Source of the DNA: Coleophoma eucalyptorum
Lineage: Eukaryota; Ascomycota; Leotiomycetes; Helotiales; Dermateaceae
DNA length: 64,000 bases
Direction of reading: 5' to 3'
NCBI GenBank assembly: GCA_026120035.1
Contig: JALRME010000027.1
Span: forward strand, 62,001-126,000
Shown here: positions 23,158 to 33,193 of the stretch, one piece after another
Position numbering within the stretch: the first letter of the stretch is position 1
How the letters are laid out: every line of letters starts with the position of its first letter
Made by a program: the position numbers and the translations under genes
The notes under the pieces: generated by a model
Databases searched by the model: none
What the model was told of the DNA's origin: nothing
What the model saw: the letters and a program-made list of their open reading frames with translations, nothing else

Positions 23158-24164
23158 CTATTTGACACCGGCAGCGGCCATGCGCTTGAAACAACCGGCA
23201 TATGCCTCGTGGACCTCTGGGACCTTGTAGTTGTACTCAGCGAGCTTGTTGGTGAGTTTAGTGGTGTCCAAGCAGCAGTTGCTTCGTCCGGCCTTGATGA
23301 CCTTGCTCTGCTCCTCAAGAGTGAAGTTCTTCCAGGTGAAGTCAGGTCGGACGTATTGCTTGAACAAGCTCAAAACTTCATTGTGAGAGATGGCACCTGG
23401 ATTGGTGAAGTTATAGATACCGGTCTCGTTGTGTTCGGCCATCAAGATGGAAGCAGGGAGGAGATCGTGGAGGATGGTGTTGGAGTTTGGAATATCGACG
23501 ACGCGCTCGTACTTGGCGATCTTGGTTACGAAGTTGCGGGAATGAAGGTCGTCGCTAACAGGCATGCGCAATCTGAGGATCAGGCAGTTCTTGTAGGTCT
23601 TCATGACCTCTTCAACGTGAGCCTTGGTCTCTGAGTAAAAGCTGCCATCGAAATTGGCCTTGTCAGTCTCGACGAATCCTGGGCCGCCAATTGGGTGCTT
23701 CTCGTCGTAAGCGTAGATGCATCCTACCATATCATTAGCAATTTGGCAAAATGGGATGCAGTTAAGGACACTCACCAGTAGCAAAGACAGTGATGTGGAT
23801 GTTCTCCAAAAAGCAGATATCAGTAAGACTCAATGTGCCGATAACGTTGGATCGAATGGTCTCCTCCTTGTTGTCCTCGCACCAATCGACATTTGGTCTT
23901 CCAGTGCAACCGGCGCAGTTTAGGACGTGGGTTGGCTTGACTCTCTTGAGCTCGGCGATACATGCTTCTCTATTTTGCATGCGAACAGTGGTTGTGTGAA
24001 CCTCCTTTCCTTGGCTCTCCAAGAGAGCCTTCAAGTGGCTGTGGCGGTTGTTAGCAGTGGGTTTTGTCGATCGTGGAGGGGCAATCGTGGACTTACCCAG
24101 CGACCCATCCTTCGCCTCCCCAGATGAGGTAGACAGGCTTCTTTGCGATACCGTTTGATGCCAT
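23158..24164 (-). CDS. UER1: nucleotide-rhamnose synthase/epimerase-reductase
   Basis: Converts the 4-keto-6-deoxy-glucose sugar nucleotide to the rhamnose form by 3,5-epimerisation and 4-reduction, the last step of fungal rhamnose donor synthesis. Three exons (24097-24164, 23776-24038, 23158-23723) give 298 residues. It is an extended SDR: LIWGGEGWVAG near residues 13-23 is the dinucleotide-binding glycine loop, split by intron 1. NCAGCTGRPNVDWCEDNKEE is the signature of this family, and YSETKAHVE is the catalytic YxxxK. The length equals that of known fungal UER1/NRS-ER proteins and the RmlD-like end of plant RHM. Its partner, a 4,6-dehydratase, is not in the window. A TATA-like box lies about 90 bp upstream of the ATG. 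Confidence 0.9.
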
Positions 24165-24860
24165 TTTGAATAGATGAAGATTGAGACTGATGAGATTGTA
24201 TGAGCAAGCAAAGAAAGCAAGGTGTCGGTGAGAACAGGTGGTACACGTCGGATTTATAAAGAACCACAGGGGACTTTCTGTACCGTAAGATATGCAAGGG
24301 CGGGGTCTGCGAAGCTAGCCAATTGCGTAGAGCTTCAACGCAGGAGGGTTCTGCAGCGGCAGCAACGTCGCCTCATGAAACCGCAGTATTTGTGACGCTT
24401 ACGAGTACTTTGTGCAAATACGACCATCACCATACGACAAGCTTACTATTGTATTGTACATATTTATGATCTACCTACTTTGGATCGCATATGCTTTCAA
24501 AGGCTCAAGATCACTCGTGGCTTACCAATGGATCCCATTGTGGCCACTGGCGTGACCGGTACAGGTAGAGATCCTCGCTTGCATGCGCTCCTGTTTAGCC
24601 GTCCTAAGGATTCTTGACCTGGAGTCTAGACTTCCCAGTGCTCTTTTGGTCAGTTACTTCTGCGGTGCAAGGAGTCGTCCCTCGTGTTGCTAAGGGACTC
24701 CGCCACCTTTTCTCAGCACGATAAGCTTGTTGGGTGTCGGCTTACCGAATACGAAGTCGGCTTGGTCATCAACCTCTAGAGCTTCTTAAGTTTATATTTC
24801 CAAAACAGCGATAAAAAGGATACCACTGATTGAATTGTCAGACTTATAAATTGCAACTAT
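24165..24860. other. intergenic, no gene seen
   Basis: Holds the UER1 promoter on the left and the 3' flank of the transporter gene on the right. No other element recognised. Confidence 0.45.
24252..24258 (-). promoter_or_regulatory. TATA-like box of UER1
   Basis: Reading the minus strand, TATAAAT lies about 90 bp upstream of the UER1 start codon. Position and sequence fit a core promoter; no transcript evidence is available. Confidence 0.4.
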
Positions 24861-26377
24861 TTAGCGTTGTGACACTTGGCTGTACATAGTAGCACCGCCA
24901 AGAGCCAGTATGATGCCAAGAGCATCCTTCACAGTTAAAATCCTTCCCTCGCTCAACCATCCATATGTTAAGATAATTATTGTTTTCACACTGTGAATTT
25001 TCCATCAGCATAGGACTCAGTAAGCCAGTAGAATACTCACTTTGATGACACATTATAGGTTAGAGCACTTAGTCTTCCGATGATTAGAAACTGTGATAAG
25101 TTCTATGGTTACGCCGCTTCATTAGAAATCCATCTACTTTAAGGATGAGAGTCAAGTGACTTACAAGAGCTGCAGCAGTGATACCAGACACAAAAAGCGC
25201 AACCAGAGTATCGGTGGGGATTTTCTTAATATCGGGTGCAGTGTCAAAGAAAGGTGCTACGAAGGCAAGTAACAGAACTGAAATTGGGGCTTGGTTGAGA
25301 AGCAGTTGTGGACTCGACACTGAGAAATCCTTCATCTTCTTGCCAATCCAGACCTGATAGAATGCGGTGACTGTGAACGCTGCTATAGCGATTGATGCGC
25401 CAAGGGTGCTTGTTCCGGTAGCACCAGTGTTGGTTAGAGCGACTCCTATACACACCGCGGCCAGAGCTGCAGCGGTTAGAAACGAGATAGATTTCTTCAT
25501 GAATAAGTATTGAAGTGCTGCTACGCATGGTGTTGTCATGATTTTGGCGAGCCTGTCTATTAGATTCTGTGTCCTATTCAAGTATCTAGGACAAACGCTT
25601 ACTGGTAGAAGCCTATAGAATTATAGGCCAGGCTCAGATTCCCCAGAATTAAGAAACCAGCGAAGAAGGAGCATAGCGGAATCATCTGAAGAAATGGCAA
25701 TCTGACCGGGACGAAGAGGTTGAATGGCGACTGGCTTGCTATATAGAGTACAATAGCTGTACATGTGAAGTGCCACATGGCAAATGAAATTTGCATAGTT
25801 TTGAGCTGGGGGTCTTGAAAAATCCTAGAAAGCGTTGTTAGAATCATAACGTACGAATATTGAGTGGTGATTTAATATATTTTGGACCTCGCACTGTTTA
25901 AAGCCCCTCATGTCTCGCTGAACTGGTGCTGAACGGCCCCAAGGTGCACAAACTAACATGCATTCTAGAATGAACATCCCGAGTGGCTGTTTGATTGATT
26001 CCCTGTCCTGATCATTCGAAATCAATGGAGTTCTGAAATATGACTGAGCACTTGCTTCAGCCACAAATTCAAGCACGTGTGTGCGGATTGCTAGATTAAA
26101 CCATAAAGAAGGAAACGTAACCAAGACTTGTATTGAAAGGGAGGGTCTAATTGTCGAGTGCTTGATATACGTACCATTTGTTTAAGAAGACCAGCACCAC
26201 AGTGCTTGCAATGTTCAAGCTAATGCAAGAAGCATCTATAATGCGCTTTTTCAGGCCCCCCTTGACGGAAGCAGCCTCGTTGCCATGTCTGACAGTCTGA
26301 ATGCCAACTGTCGAGCCAAGAGAAATCTCTTTCTCAGGGTCTGTGTTGAGTGGGGAATAAGAAGCGCTTGCACTCAT
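24861..26377 (-). CDS. TPT/EamA-type transporter (nucleotide-sugar or triose-phosphate transporter family)
   Basis: Multi-pass carrier of the drug/metabolite transporter superfamily, probably in the Golgi or another endomembrane. Five exons (26175-26377, 25603-25824, 25165-25552, 25041-25090, 24861-24990) give 330 residues. About ten hydrophobic helices are visible. SLNIASTVVLVFLNKW, joined over the first intron to IFQ, is the usual first helix. SLAYNSIGFYQLAKIMTTP is the family hallmark (compare NxSVxFxQxxK), rebuilt exactly across intron 2. FLIIGRLSALTYNVSS plus NVKTIIILTYGW, rebuilt over introns 3-4, corresponds to the conserved penultimate helices. The overall look is nearest to the SLC35E3-like branch. 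Substrate cannot be read from sequence. Intron 1 is 350 bp, long for this window. Confidence 0.85.
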
Positions 26378-26974
26378 GGCTTGTGGACGGTAGATAGAGG
26401 AGATCGGATGAAGTTGCAAACAGGATACTAAGAGTTGGCTGAGTTGGGCAAGGAGGATATGTCAAATTCTGGGGAAGTCGGCAAGGCTGTGCCTTAAGGT
26501 TGTCAGCCTTGCAACTTTTCGCTCCAATGATTGGTGCGCATGCCGCTGCAAACTGCGGCCTCACTTCTAGGAAGCAGACGATCCAAGATGGAGATGGTTC
26601 AGGCAGTAGTAAACATCCGACAACTTGCAATAGTAAAGTTGGCAGGGGTTTAATATGTCGACTTGATATTCATGCTTCTCAACCGTAGTCTTTGAAGCCA
26701 GTACCTTTTCCAAGAAGCACCACAACTGAACTGCTTTGTACTCCGCGAACACTCCAACCTAATTGGGGCCAACTTCAGGAAGACCCTTGCAAATAAGCGG
26801 TGGTGGATAATCTCGCTCGACTCTCCCCTGTGCTCTCAATTATTCACGTCGAAAAGGACTCTTTAGACTTCGAACTGCCGCAAACATAAACGTCTTGACA
26901 TTCCAACCTCTTGCCCAAGGAATCTCGTAATCTTCAGCAGTTCCAAAAACCCGCCAGCCTCGCGTTGTATCAAG
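26378..26974. promoter_or_regulatory. divergent promoter region of the transporter and ERG9
   Basis: 597 bp between opposite start codons. Nothing coding is apparent. I looked for a clear sterol-regulatory element and did not find one I would defend. Confidence 0.4.
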
Positions 26975-28567
26975 ATGGTCGCCGTCAAGACGTTGGCGTA
27001 CCTGCTGGTACACCCAAACCAGCTGCGATCGATCATTCAATGGTACAAATTTCAGTTGTTCTTGCTGTCATTTTCTCTAATCTAGTTGTAGGAAAGTATG
27101 GCACGATCCAGTCCACTCTCGAAACCCTGCAAAGGAGTCACCGACACTTCGTTCCTGCTTCAAATTCTTGGACATGACCAGTCGAAGCTTCAGCTCCGTT
27201 ATCCAAGAACTTACGCCCGAGCTACTTGTTCCAGTCGCGCTTTTCTACCTCGTTCTACGGGGTCTTGACACTATCGAAGATGACATGACCATAGCTCTCG
27301 ACGAGAAGGAGCCTCTACTGAGGAACTTTGACCAGATATTGGAGAAAGATGGTTGGACGTTTGATCGCAATGGACCGAATGAGAAGGACAGAGAATTGCT
27401 AGTACACTTCGATGATATTATCACCGAATTCAAGCTCATCAAGCCTGCATACCAAGCAATTATCAAGGATATTACCACTAAGATGGGCAACGGCATGGCA
27501 GATTATGCGAATAATGCTGAGCACAACGTCAACGGCGTTAACACAATCCAAGACTACGAGCTCTACTGCCATTATGTGGCAGGATTGGTTGGAGATGGAC
27601 TGACAAGACTATTTGTGGAGAGTCAACTTGCGAATCCCGCCCTCCTCAAACGCCCAGAGCTTTCAGAATCTATGGGCCAATTTCTCCAAAAGACAAACAT
27701 TATCCGTGATATTCGCGAAGACTATGATGACAAGCGACGTTTCTGGCCAAAGGAGATCTGGTCCAAGCATGTCACCAAATTCGATGACCTCTTCGACCCT
27801 AACCACCGCGCAGAGGCATTGGCTTGCTCATCTGAGATGGTGCTCAACTCTTTGAAGCACGCCGAGGAATGCTTGTTCTACTTGGCAGGCCTCAAGGAAC
27901 AAAGCGTTTTCAACTTTGCCGCTATTCCTCAGGTCATGGCCATCGCCACCCTTGAGCTTGTTTTCCAAAACCCAGATATCTTCACCAAAATTGTCAAGAT
28001 TACGAAGGGTGATGCATGCCAATTGATGATGGAGTGCTCTCAGAACCTACGTACGGTCTGTGATATTTTCAAGCGTTATGCCCGAAGGATACACAAGAAA
28101 AACTCCCCCAAAGATCCCAACTTCCTGGCCATCAGCTTGGAATGCGCGAAGGTATGTGAATCAGCGACTTAATTGTTATTTGTACTGACAGTAGCAGATT
28201 GAGCAATTTATCGAATCCATATACCCATCTCAAGACCCTAAGGTTCTGTCCCTGATTGCGGCAAATCAAGGCGGGCCAGTTGTGGATGAGAAGACCAAGG
28301 CTGAGCAAGCAGCTGCGAACACAGATGTTATGTATCTTGCCTTTGCCGTCATCGCCACTCTTGGTCTGATATCAGTGTTGATGGTAAGTCGGAACCTCAT
28401 ATCTGAGTCTTCAACCATACTAATTAAATCCTAAGATCGGAGCTGCATGGCTTGCAGGTGCTCGATTCGATATCGCCTTCGCTGAATTACGAAAGGGCGT
28501 ATTCACACCCAAGGTTGGAGACGCAGCCGCGGCAGTTGTTGCTCAGCATGATCACGGAGAACTCTGA
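26975..28567 (+). CDS. ERG9: squalene synthase (farnesyl-diphosphate farnesyltransferase)
   Basis: Condenses two farnesyl diphosphates to squalene, the first committed step to ergosterol, on the ER membrane. Four exons: 26975-27042, 27092-28151, 28198-28383 and 28436-28567, giving 481 residues. [11 protein letters not shown] is the family's substrate-pocket segment. [11 protein letters not shown] is the first Asp-rich motif, [17 protein letters not shown] the Tyr-containing region, and [12 protein letters not shown] the second Asp-rich motif with NADPH-binding neighbours. The C-terminal anchor ([18 protein letters not shown], continued by IGAAWLAG) is split by the last intron, whose acceptor is the weaker AAG. 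Length and order are those of fungal Erg9. Confidence 0.95.
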
Positions 28568-29207
28568 AGGAAATAAAGTCTGGCTTTTCTTCACATACCT
28601 TCTTATTTGCTTGCTTTTTCTCATTGCCGCATCAAAGTTTCAGGCCTTTTAATAGCATTGTATTCATGCTTGTTTGCTTCTCATACGATTAAATCCATTG
28701 TTCTGGGTTGAGGATTGCTTGTCTGATAACGTCATCTGGTCATTGTACATTACCTAACTTCTTGCATCAAATGTATCATGCCGAAAATGAAAGGAATCTG
28801 AAGTAGCATTTGACAAGTCACTGTGCTTCGCCTAACCCCTATAATATATGGTAGTTGATTATAGAAACGCAATTCTTCAAGAGGCATTAGCGGTCCGGCA
28901 TACTCATGGAGGAATCCTTGAGCTGACTTTCGATTTTATTTCAGTATCTACTTTCCCCAGAGTTACCTCACAAACCTCAGTCCAAAGCTCTCTTGGGTTG
29001 ATCCAGTGTCTATGTTTTTGATGCGTACCAGTGCCAGATCAATTATCGCATTAAACAATCTTTTAGTCGTGTTGGTTACAGAGTTGAAGTATAACAACAG
29101 GATTTTATTTCTTCAAGGATGCCAGTGCAGTATGATATTGTTTATTGCCCATGGACACCTATCATACACATACATCGCCCAACTCATACAAAGAAGTAAA
29201 ACTTCAC
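28568..29207. other. convergent intergenic region, no gene seen
   Basis: Between the stop codons of ERG9 and the mitoribosomal protein gene. Open frames here overlap the antisense of the mitoribosomal gene or are very short. Probably two 3' UTRs. Confidence 0.45.
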
Positions 29208-30116
29208 TCAATCCATCTTTCCACCCGTCAATTCCTCAGCGACCTTCTTCATCCTTTCGCCAGTCACAATTGCCTGACTGGAATGGAACTTGATAGCCTG
29301 CTTCTCCGTCTTGTTGATCGAAGTCAACATATCCTGCACGGTCGGTGGTGCGCCAAGAGCATCCCAGATGTTTGTCGACCTGCCTGCGTTCATGTCTTGC
29401 CATGGGTAATCTACAAACAGCTCATCGATCTTGGCATTCAATTGTTCTTCCGTTGTGATGAAGTTGCGTGCGTGCATGTATAACGTGTGCAGTGCGTTCT
29501 TTCGTGCGACTTCTTTCGCAACCTGGTGCTCCCGAACACTAGCAGCTTTCTCAATCAAGCGTTGCTCTCGCCCTGGATCTGGCAAGTGCCCTTTTTGCAG
29601 CGTGCTGTTCAGTGCTCGAATTGTGGTACTTGTCAATCGCTCATCCTCACGCTGTGGAGCGTAGAATTTCTGCTCCCTAACATCCCTCTTCTTCTTGCTC
29701 TCCTTAGCTATGGACTTTTGCTGAGCAACCTTCCTCCTGTGCAACTCTAGCAGTCCTTCTCGCAAGTGTGACCGCCTCGTCTCTGCCATCTGACGCTTCC
29801 ATGCTATGCGATCATTCTGGGGCTCGGACAGCTTATGAGCCGATGTTGGCTCGGCTGCGGTAAGAGCGAAGTATTCTGGATTAGTCTTATCAAGTCCACG
29901 GCGCGTGAAGATCTTTCGAGGTGTTGGCAGTATGCCTTTAATATCTCTAGGAGACTTCGCCGATTGCTGCGGTGGTTGTGGAATATCTATAAAACGAGGA
30001 GACTCGGGCCCGATTCTGGAGAGCGGAGCCGTCGTTCCGAACGTGCGTGAGGAGATTGAGGTTGAGCAGGACTTGCAGAAAGAGCCCAAAGCTGGCCGTG
30101 ATAATGATGAAGACAT
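29208..30116 (-). CDS. mitochondrial small-subunit ribosomal protein, probably mS26/Pet123
   Basis: Intronless, 302 residues. The first 30 residues are Ser/Arg-rich with the SRTFGTTAPLSR look of a presequence cleavage region. After a Pro-rich linker comes GILPTPRKIFTRRGLDKTNPEYFAL. Then there is a very long, highly charged helical body: KRQMAETRRSHLREGLLELH, KESKKKRDVREQKFYAPQRE. Near the C-terminus is the less charged ITTEEQLNAKIDELFVDYPW. This pattern fits the fungal Pet123 (mS26) component of the 37S subunit, as I remember the family; I cannot align it here. Nuclear mitoribosomal genes commonly lack introns, as this one does. It diverges from NOG2 with about 275 bp between starts, which suggests shared control of two translation-related genes. 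Confidence 0.6.
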   Translation of the reverse strand: MSSSLSRPALGSFCKSCSTSISSRTFGTTAPLSRIGPESPRFIDIPQPPQQSAKSPRDIKGILPTPRKIFTRRGLDKTNPEYFALTAAEPTSAHKLSEPQNDRIAWKRQMAETRRSHLREGLLELHRRKVAQQKSIAKESKKKRDVREQKFYAPQREDERLTSTTIRALNSTLQKGHLPDPGREQRLIEKAASVREHQVAKEVARKNALHTLYMHARNFITTEEQLNAKIDELFVDYPWQDMNAGRSTNIWDALGAPPTVQDMLTSINKTEKQAIKFHSSQAIVTGERMKKVAEELTGGKMD

Positions 30117-30391
30117 CTTAAAAAGTAAATAGACGATTTGGCCCCAGGGAGGCTTTGTCGACTATCTCACAATCGGGATCCTCAGCGCGTGAGTTGATCC
30201 CTTAGATTTCCAAAAAGTTTAGCTCTGTTTCGGCGCGGAACTTCTTCGCTCCCGTGCAGGGGCCATTAGCGGATTTCGACAAAAAAAGTTCCATTCGCCA
30301 ACCTTTTCCATTTCCCATTTTCAAACCTCAAACTTCATAACCATCTTTCCTTTCTTTCCACAATTGCGCATTTGCGCACCAACTTCTTAAG

Positions 30392-32653
30392 ATGGGTACC
30401 GGAAAGAAAGAAGCTGCCCGAAAGGTGCGGCAGGGTAAGGTCGGGGATGGCATGGCAAATGTCAAAGTCAAGGGCGAGAACTTCTATCGGTATGTTTTTC
30501 CTGCTGGTCGCAGATTTCACTGTGCCTGACTGATTCTCATCCAGGTCTGCGAAGAAGGTCAAGACCCTTAACATGTTTAAAGATGGAAAGGCACAACACA
30601 ATGCTGCTGGAAAAGTGACGAAAGCTGCTTCCTTTCAGAGTAGAGAAACCCCACAGGCGAGGATAGAACCGAACCGCAAGTGGTTTACCAACTCAAGAGT
30701 CATCGGTCAAGATGCACTCAACTCATTTCGAGAGGCTATGGCTGAGCGTGCCTCCGACCCATACTCTGTACTCTTGAAGACGAATAAGCTTCCAATGAGT
30801 TTGATCAGAGACGGAGAGGGCAAGAATGGTATCAAGCAACACCAAGCTAAGATGACTGTAGAGGCTTCACCTTTCAGTGATGTTTTTGGTCCCAAGGCTC
30901 AGCGAAAGCGAGTCAAGCTAGGCGTCAGTTCGATCGAGGATCTTGCCGATGATAGCGTCAATAGCCACGACACATACCTCGAGCGTCTTGAGCAAGCACA
31001 ACTGCTGAGCGGAAACTCAGCACCAGAAGCCATCGGTGAAGCGGCTGTAGTGGATGATGGACACATAACCAGTGCTCGAGAAGCCATCTTCAACAAAGGC
31101 CAGAGTAAGAGAATCTGGAACGAGTTGTATAAGGTCATCGATTCGTCAGATGTTATCATACATGTTCTTGATGCTCGAGATCCGCTCGGCACAAGATGTC
31201 GCAATGTTGAGAAATATATCAAAGAAGAGGCACCACACAAGCACTTGATCTTCGTCATGAATAAGTGCGATTTGGTGCCTACCCGTGTAGCAGTGAGTTA
31301 TTTTCTACCTTCTACTCCCCTCTTATAACACTTCCCTTCCCTCCTCGTTCCATCGTTAAGTCAAGGCACCTTCTGCATTTATGTGCTTTTCACAATGGAA
31401 GGCCGTCTGTTACAACTTTGGTAGATTGAATCCAATCTCGCCGCTCACGGTTTTCGGACCGTGAGTAGGCAGCTCACCGTCTTGGAGAGTCTGTCGCAAA
31501 GAGTTTGGGCATGTTTCGTTTGAGTTGAATACCGCTTCCACCCCTATGTTGGTGGCTTGTGGCGATTTTCTTAGTAATGATTCATACATTCCTTCATCTA
31601 CACATTCGATCTGTTTCTTGTAGATCATGTACTAATACAGTACAGGCTTCATGGGTTCGATATCTGTCCAAAGACTACCCTACACTCGCATTCCATGCTT
31701 CAATAACCAACTCCTTCGGCAAGGGCTCTCTCATCCAGCTTCTTCGCCAATTCTCCTCCCTCCACTCTGACCGCAAGCAGATCTCAGTCGGATTTATTGG
31801 CTATCCTAATACTGGAAAGTCTTCCATCATTAATACTCTGCGAAAGAAGAAGGTGTGCACAGTAGCTCCTATTCCAGGAGAGACAAAGATCTGGCAATAC
31901 ATCACGCTGATGAAGCGAATCTACCTGATTGATTGTCCGGGAGTTGTACCGCCGAGCGCGACCGATACCCCGCAAGACATTCTACTCCGAGGTGTCGTCC
32001 GTGTAGAGAATGTCGAACACCCAGAGCAGTACATTCCTGCTGTCCTAGCAAAGACGAAACCGCAGCACATTGAGAGAACTTACCAGCTCAAGGGCTACAA
32101 AGACCACATAGAATTTCTTGAACTGCTCGCACGGAAAGGAGGCAGGCTGCTTGCGAAAGGAGAGCCAGATGTAGATGGTGTTGCTAAACAAGTCCTCAAC
32201 GATTTCCTGCGAGGCAAGATCCCTTGGTTTACCCCACCACCTTTGCTTGAAGGGCAAGAAGAAGACAAGGCTAAAGGCGTCGAGGGCCGTGAAGGCCGAC
32301 TTGGTGAGATGGGCCGAAAGAGAAAACACGATGATGCTACTTCTGTGGCTGATACCTCAATGGTTGACGCTTCCACAGTCGCCGATGAAGATAGCTTCGA
32401 AGGCTTTGACAGTGGTGATGAAGGTGGCGTGCAATTAGATAATGTTGCTGATGCCGTTGATAGCGCTTTCGGTCTCGACTCAGATGACGAGGAGAGCGGG
32501 GAAGACGCTGACGAGCAGGCTGACGAAGAAGATGATGAGGAGGAAGATGAAGAAGACATAGCTGAAGCTGTGGAATCTCAGCTGAGAGAAGAGCTCAGAG
32601 AAGCATCACAAGTGAGGACGACGCCGCCCAAGAAGAAGCGGCAGAAGACGTGA
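30392..32653 (+). CDS. NOG2: nucleolar GTPase Nog2 (60S ribosome assembly)
   Basis: Circularly permuted GTPase that checks late pre-60S particles before nuclear export. Three exons: 30392-30489, 30545-31292 and 31646-32653, giving 617 residues. The N-terminus [16 protein letters not shown] and [15 protein letters not shown] are typical of Nog2. The G motifs come in permuted order: G4 as [11 protein letters not shown] at the end of exon 2, then G1 as [12 protein letters not shown] and G3 as DCPGV in exon 3. [20 protein letters not shown] is the family-specific helix after the GTPase domain. The tail is an acidic run ending in PPKKKRQKT, a nuclear or nucleolar signal. Intron 2 is 353 bp, several times the local norm, and holds a perfect hairpin. 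Confidence 0.93.
31444..31465. repeat. perfect hairpin inside NOG2 intron 2
   Basis: CTCACGGT at 31444-31451 and its exact reverse complement ACCGTGAG at 31458-31465, with a 6-base loop. It lies near the middle of the unusually long second intron of NOG2. It could be RNA structure, a protein-binding palindrome or chance. Confidence 0.6.
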
Positions 32654-33193
32654 GAAATATAATAGAAAAAGAAATAAAAGAATGGCCGTTTGCTTTTGCT
32701 GGCTTCCCAATCCTGTTCTCCCTGTTATCTTTAAATGTCTAAGTGAATTAGAGGTGCTATTCTATAGGATTGTCCAACCGTTGTGGTAATCCTTGCCGCT
32801 TGGAACAATTGATGCATTCTAGTCAGAAGGTCTCTTAGCAGATGCTATTCTCTGCTCTTAATATAGATTTCTTTTATCGGTAATCAATTCATACAGAGAC
32901 ATATCAAACACAAGGTTACAGATTTCGATATAATTCAAGACTGTATAATGTATCATAGTAGGGTCTGAAAGTCTTGAAGCCCAAACACCAGTATACAATC
33001 CTTCCCCAAAAAAAAGAGAAGGATCATGATGCAACAGTACTAATGAGATGTTATGTATATATGTATATGCGCAAAGATCATTCCAATTCAGACAAAAGAA
33101 AAGCTTTGGAATAGGACGAAAGTACCAACGCAACTATACATTAACTGCCTCAGACAAATGAGTGCAATTAGAGAGCAACACAAGTGAAACATA
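32654..33193. other. convergent intergenic region, no gene seen
   Basis: AT-rich 3' flanks of NOG2 and the ABC transporter gene. No coding or structural element recognised. Confidence 0.5.

Noticed and set aside
24405..24440. Segment with CGACCATCACCATACGAC, slightly like the start of fungal 5S rRNA
   Set aside because: The match does not continue, and no internal control region follows.
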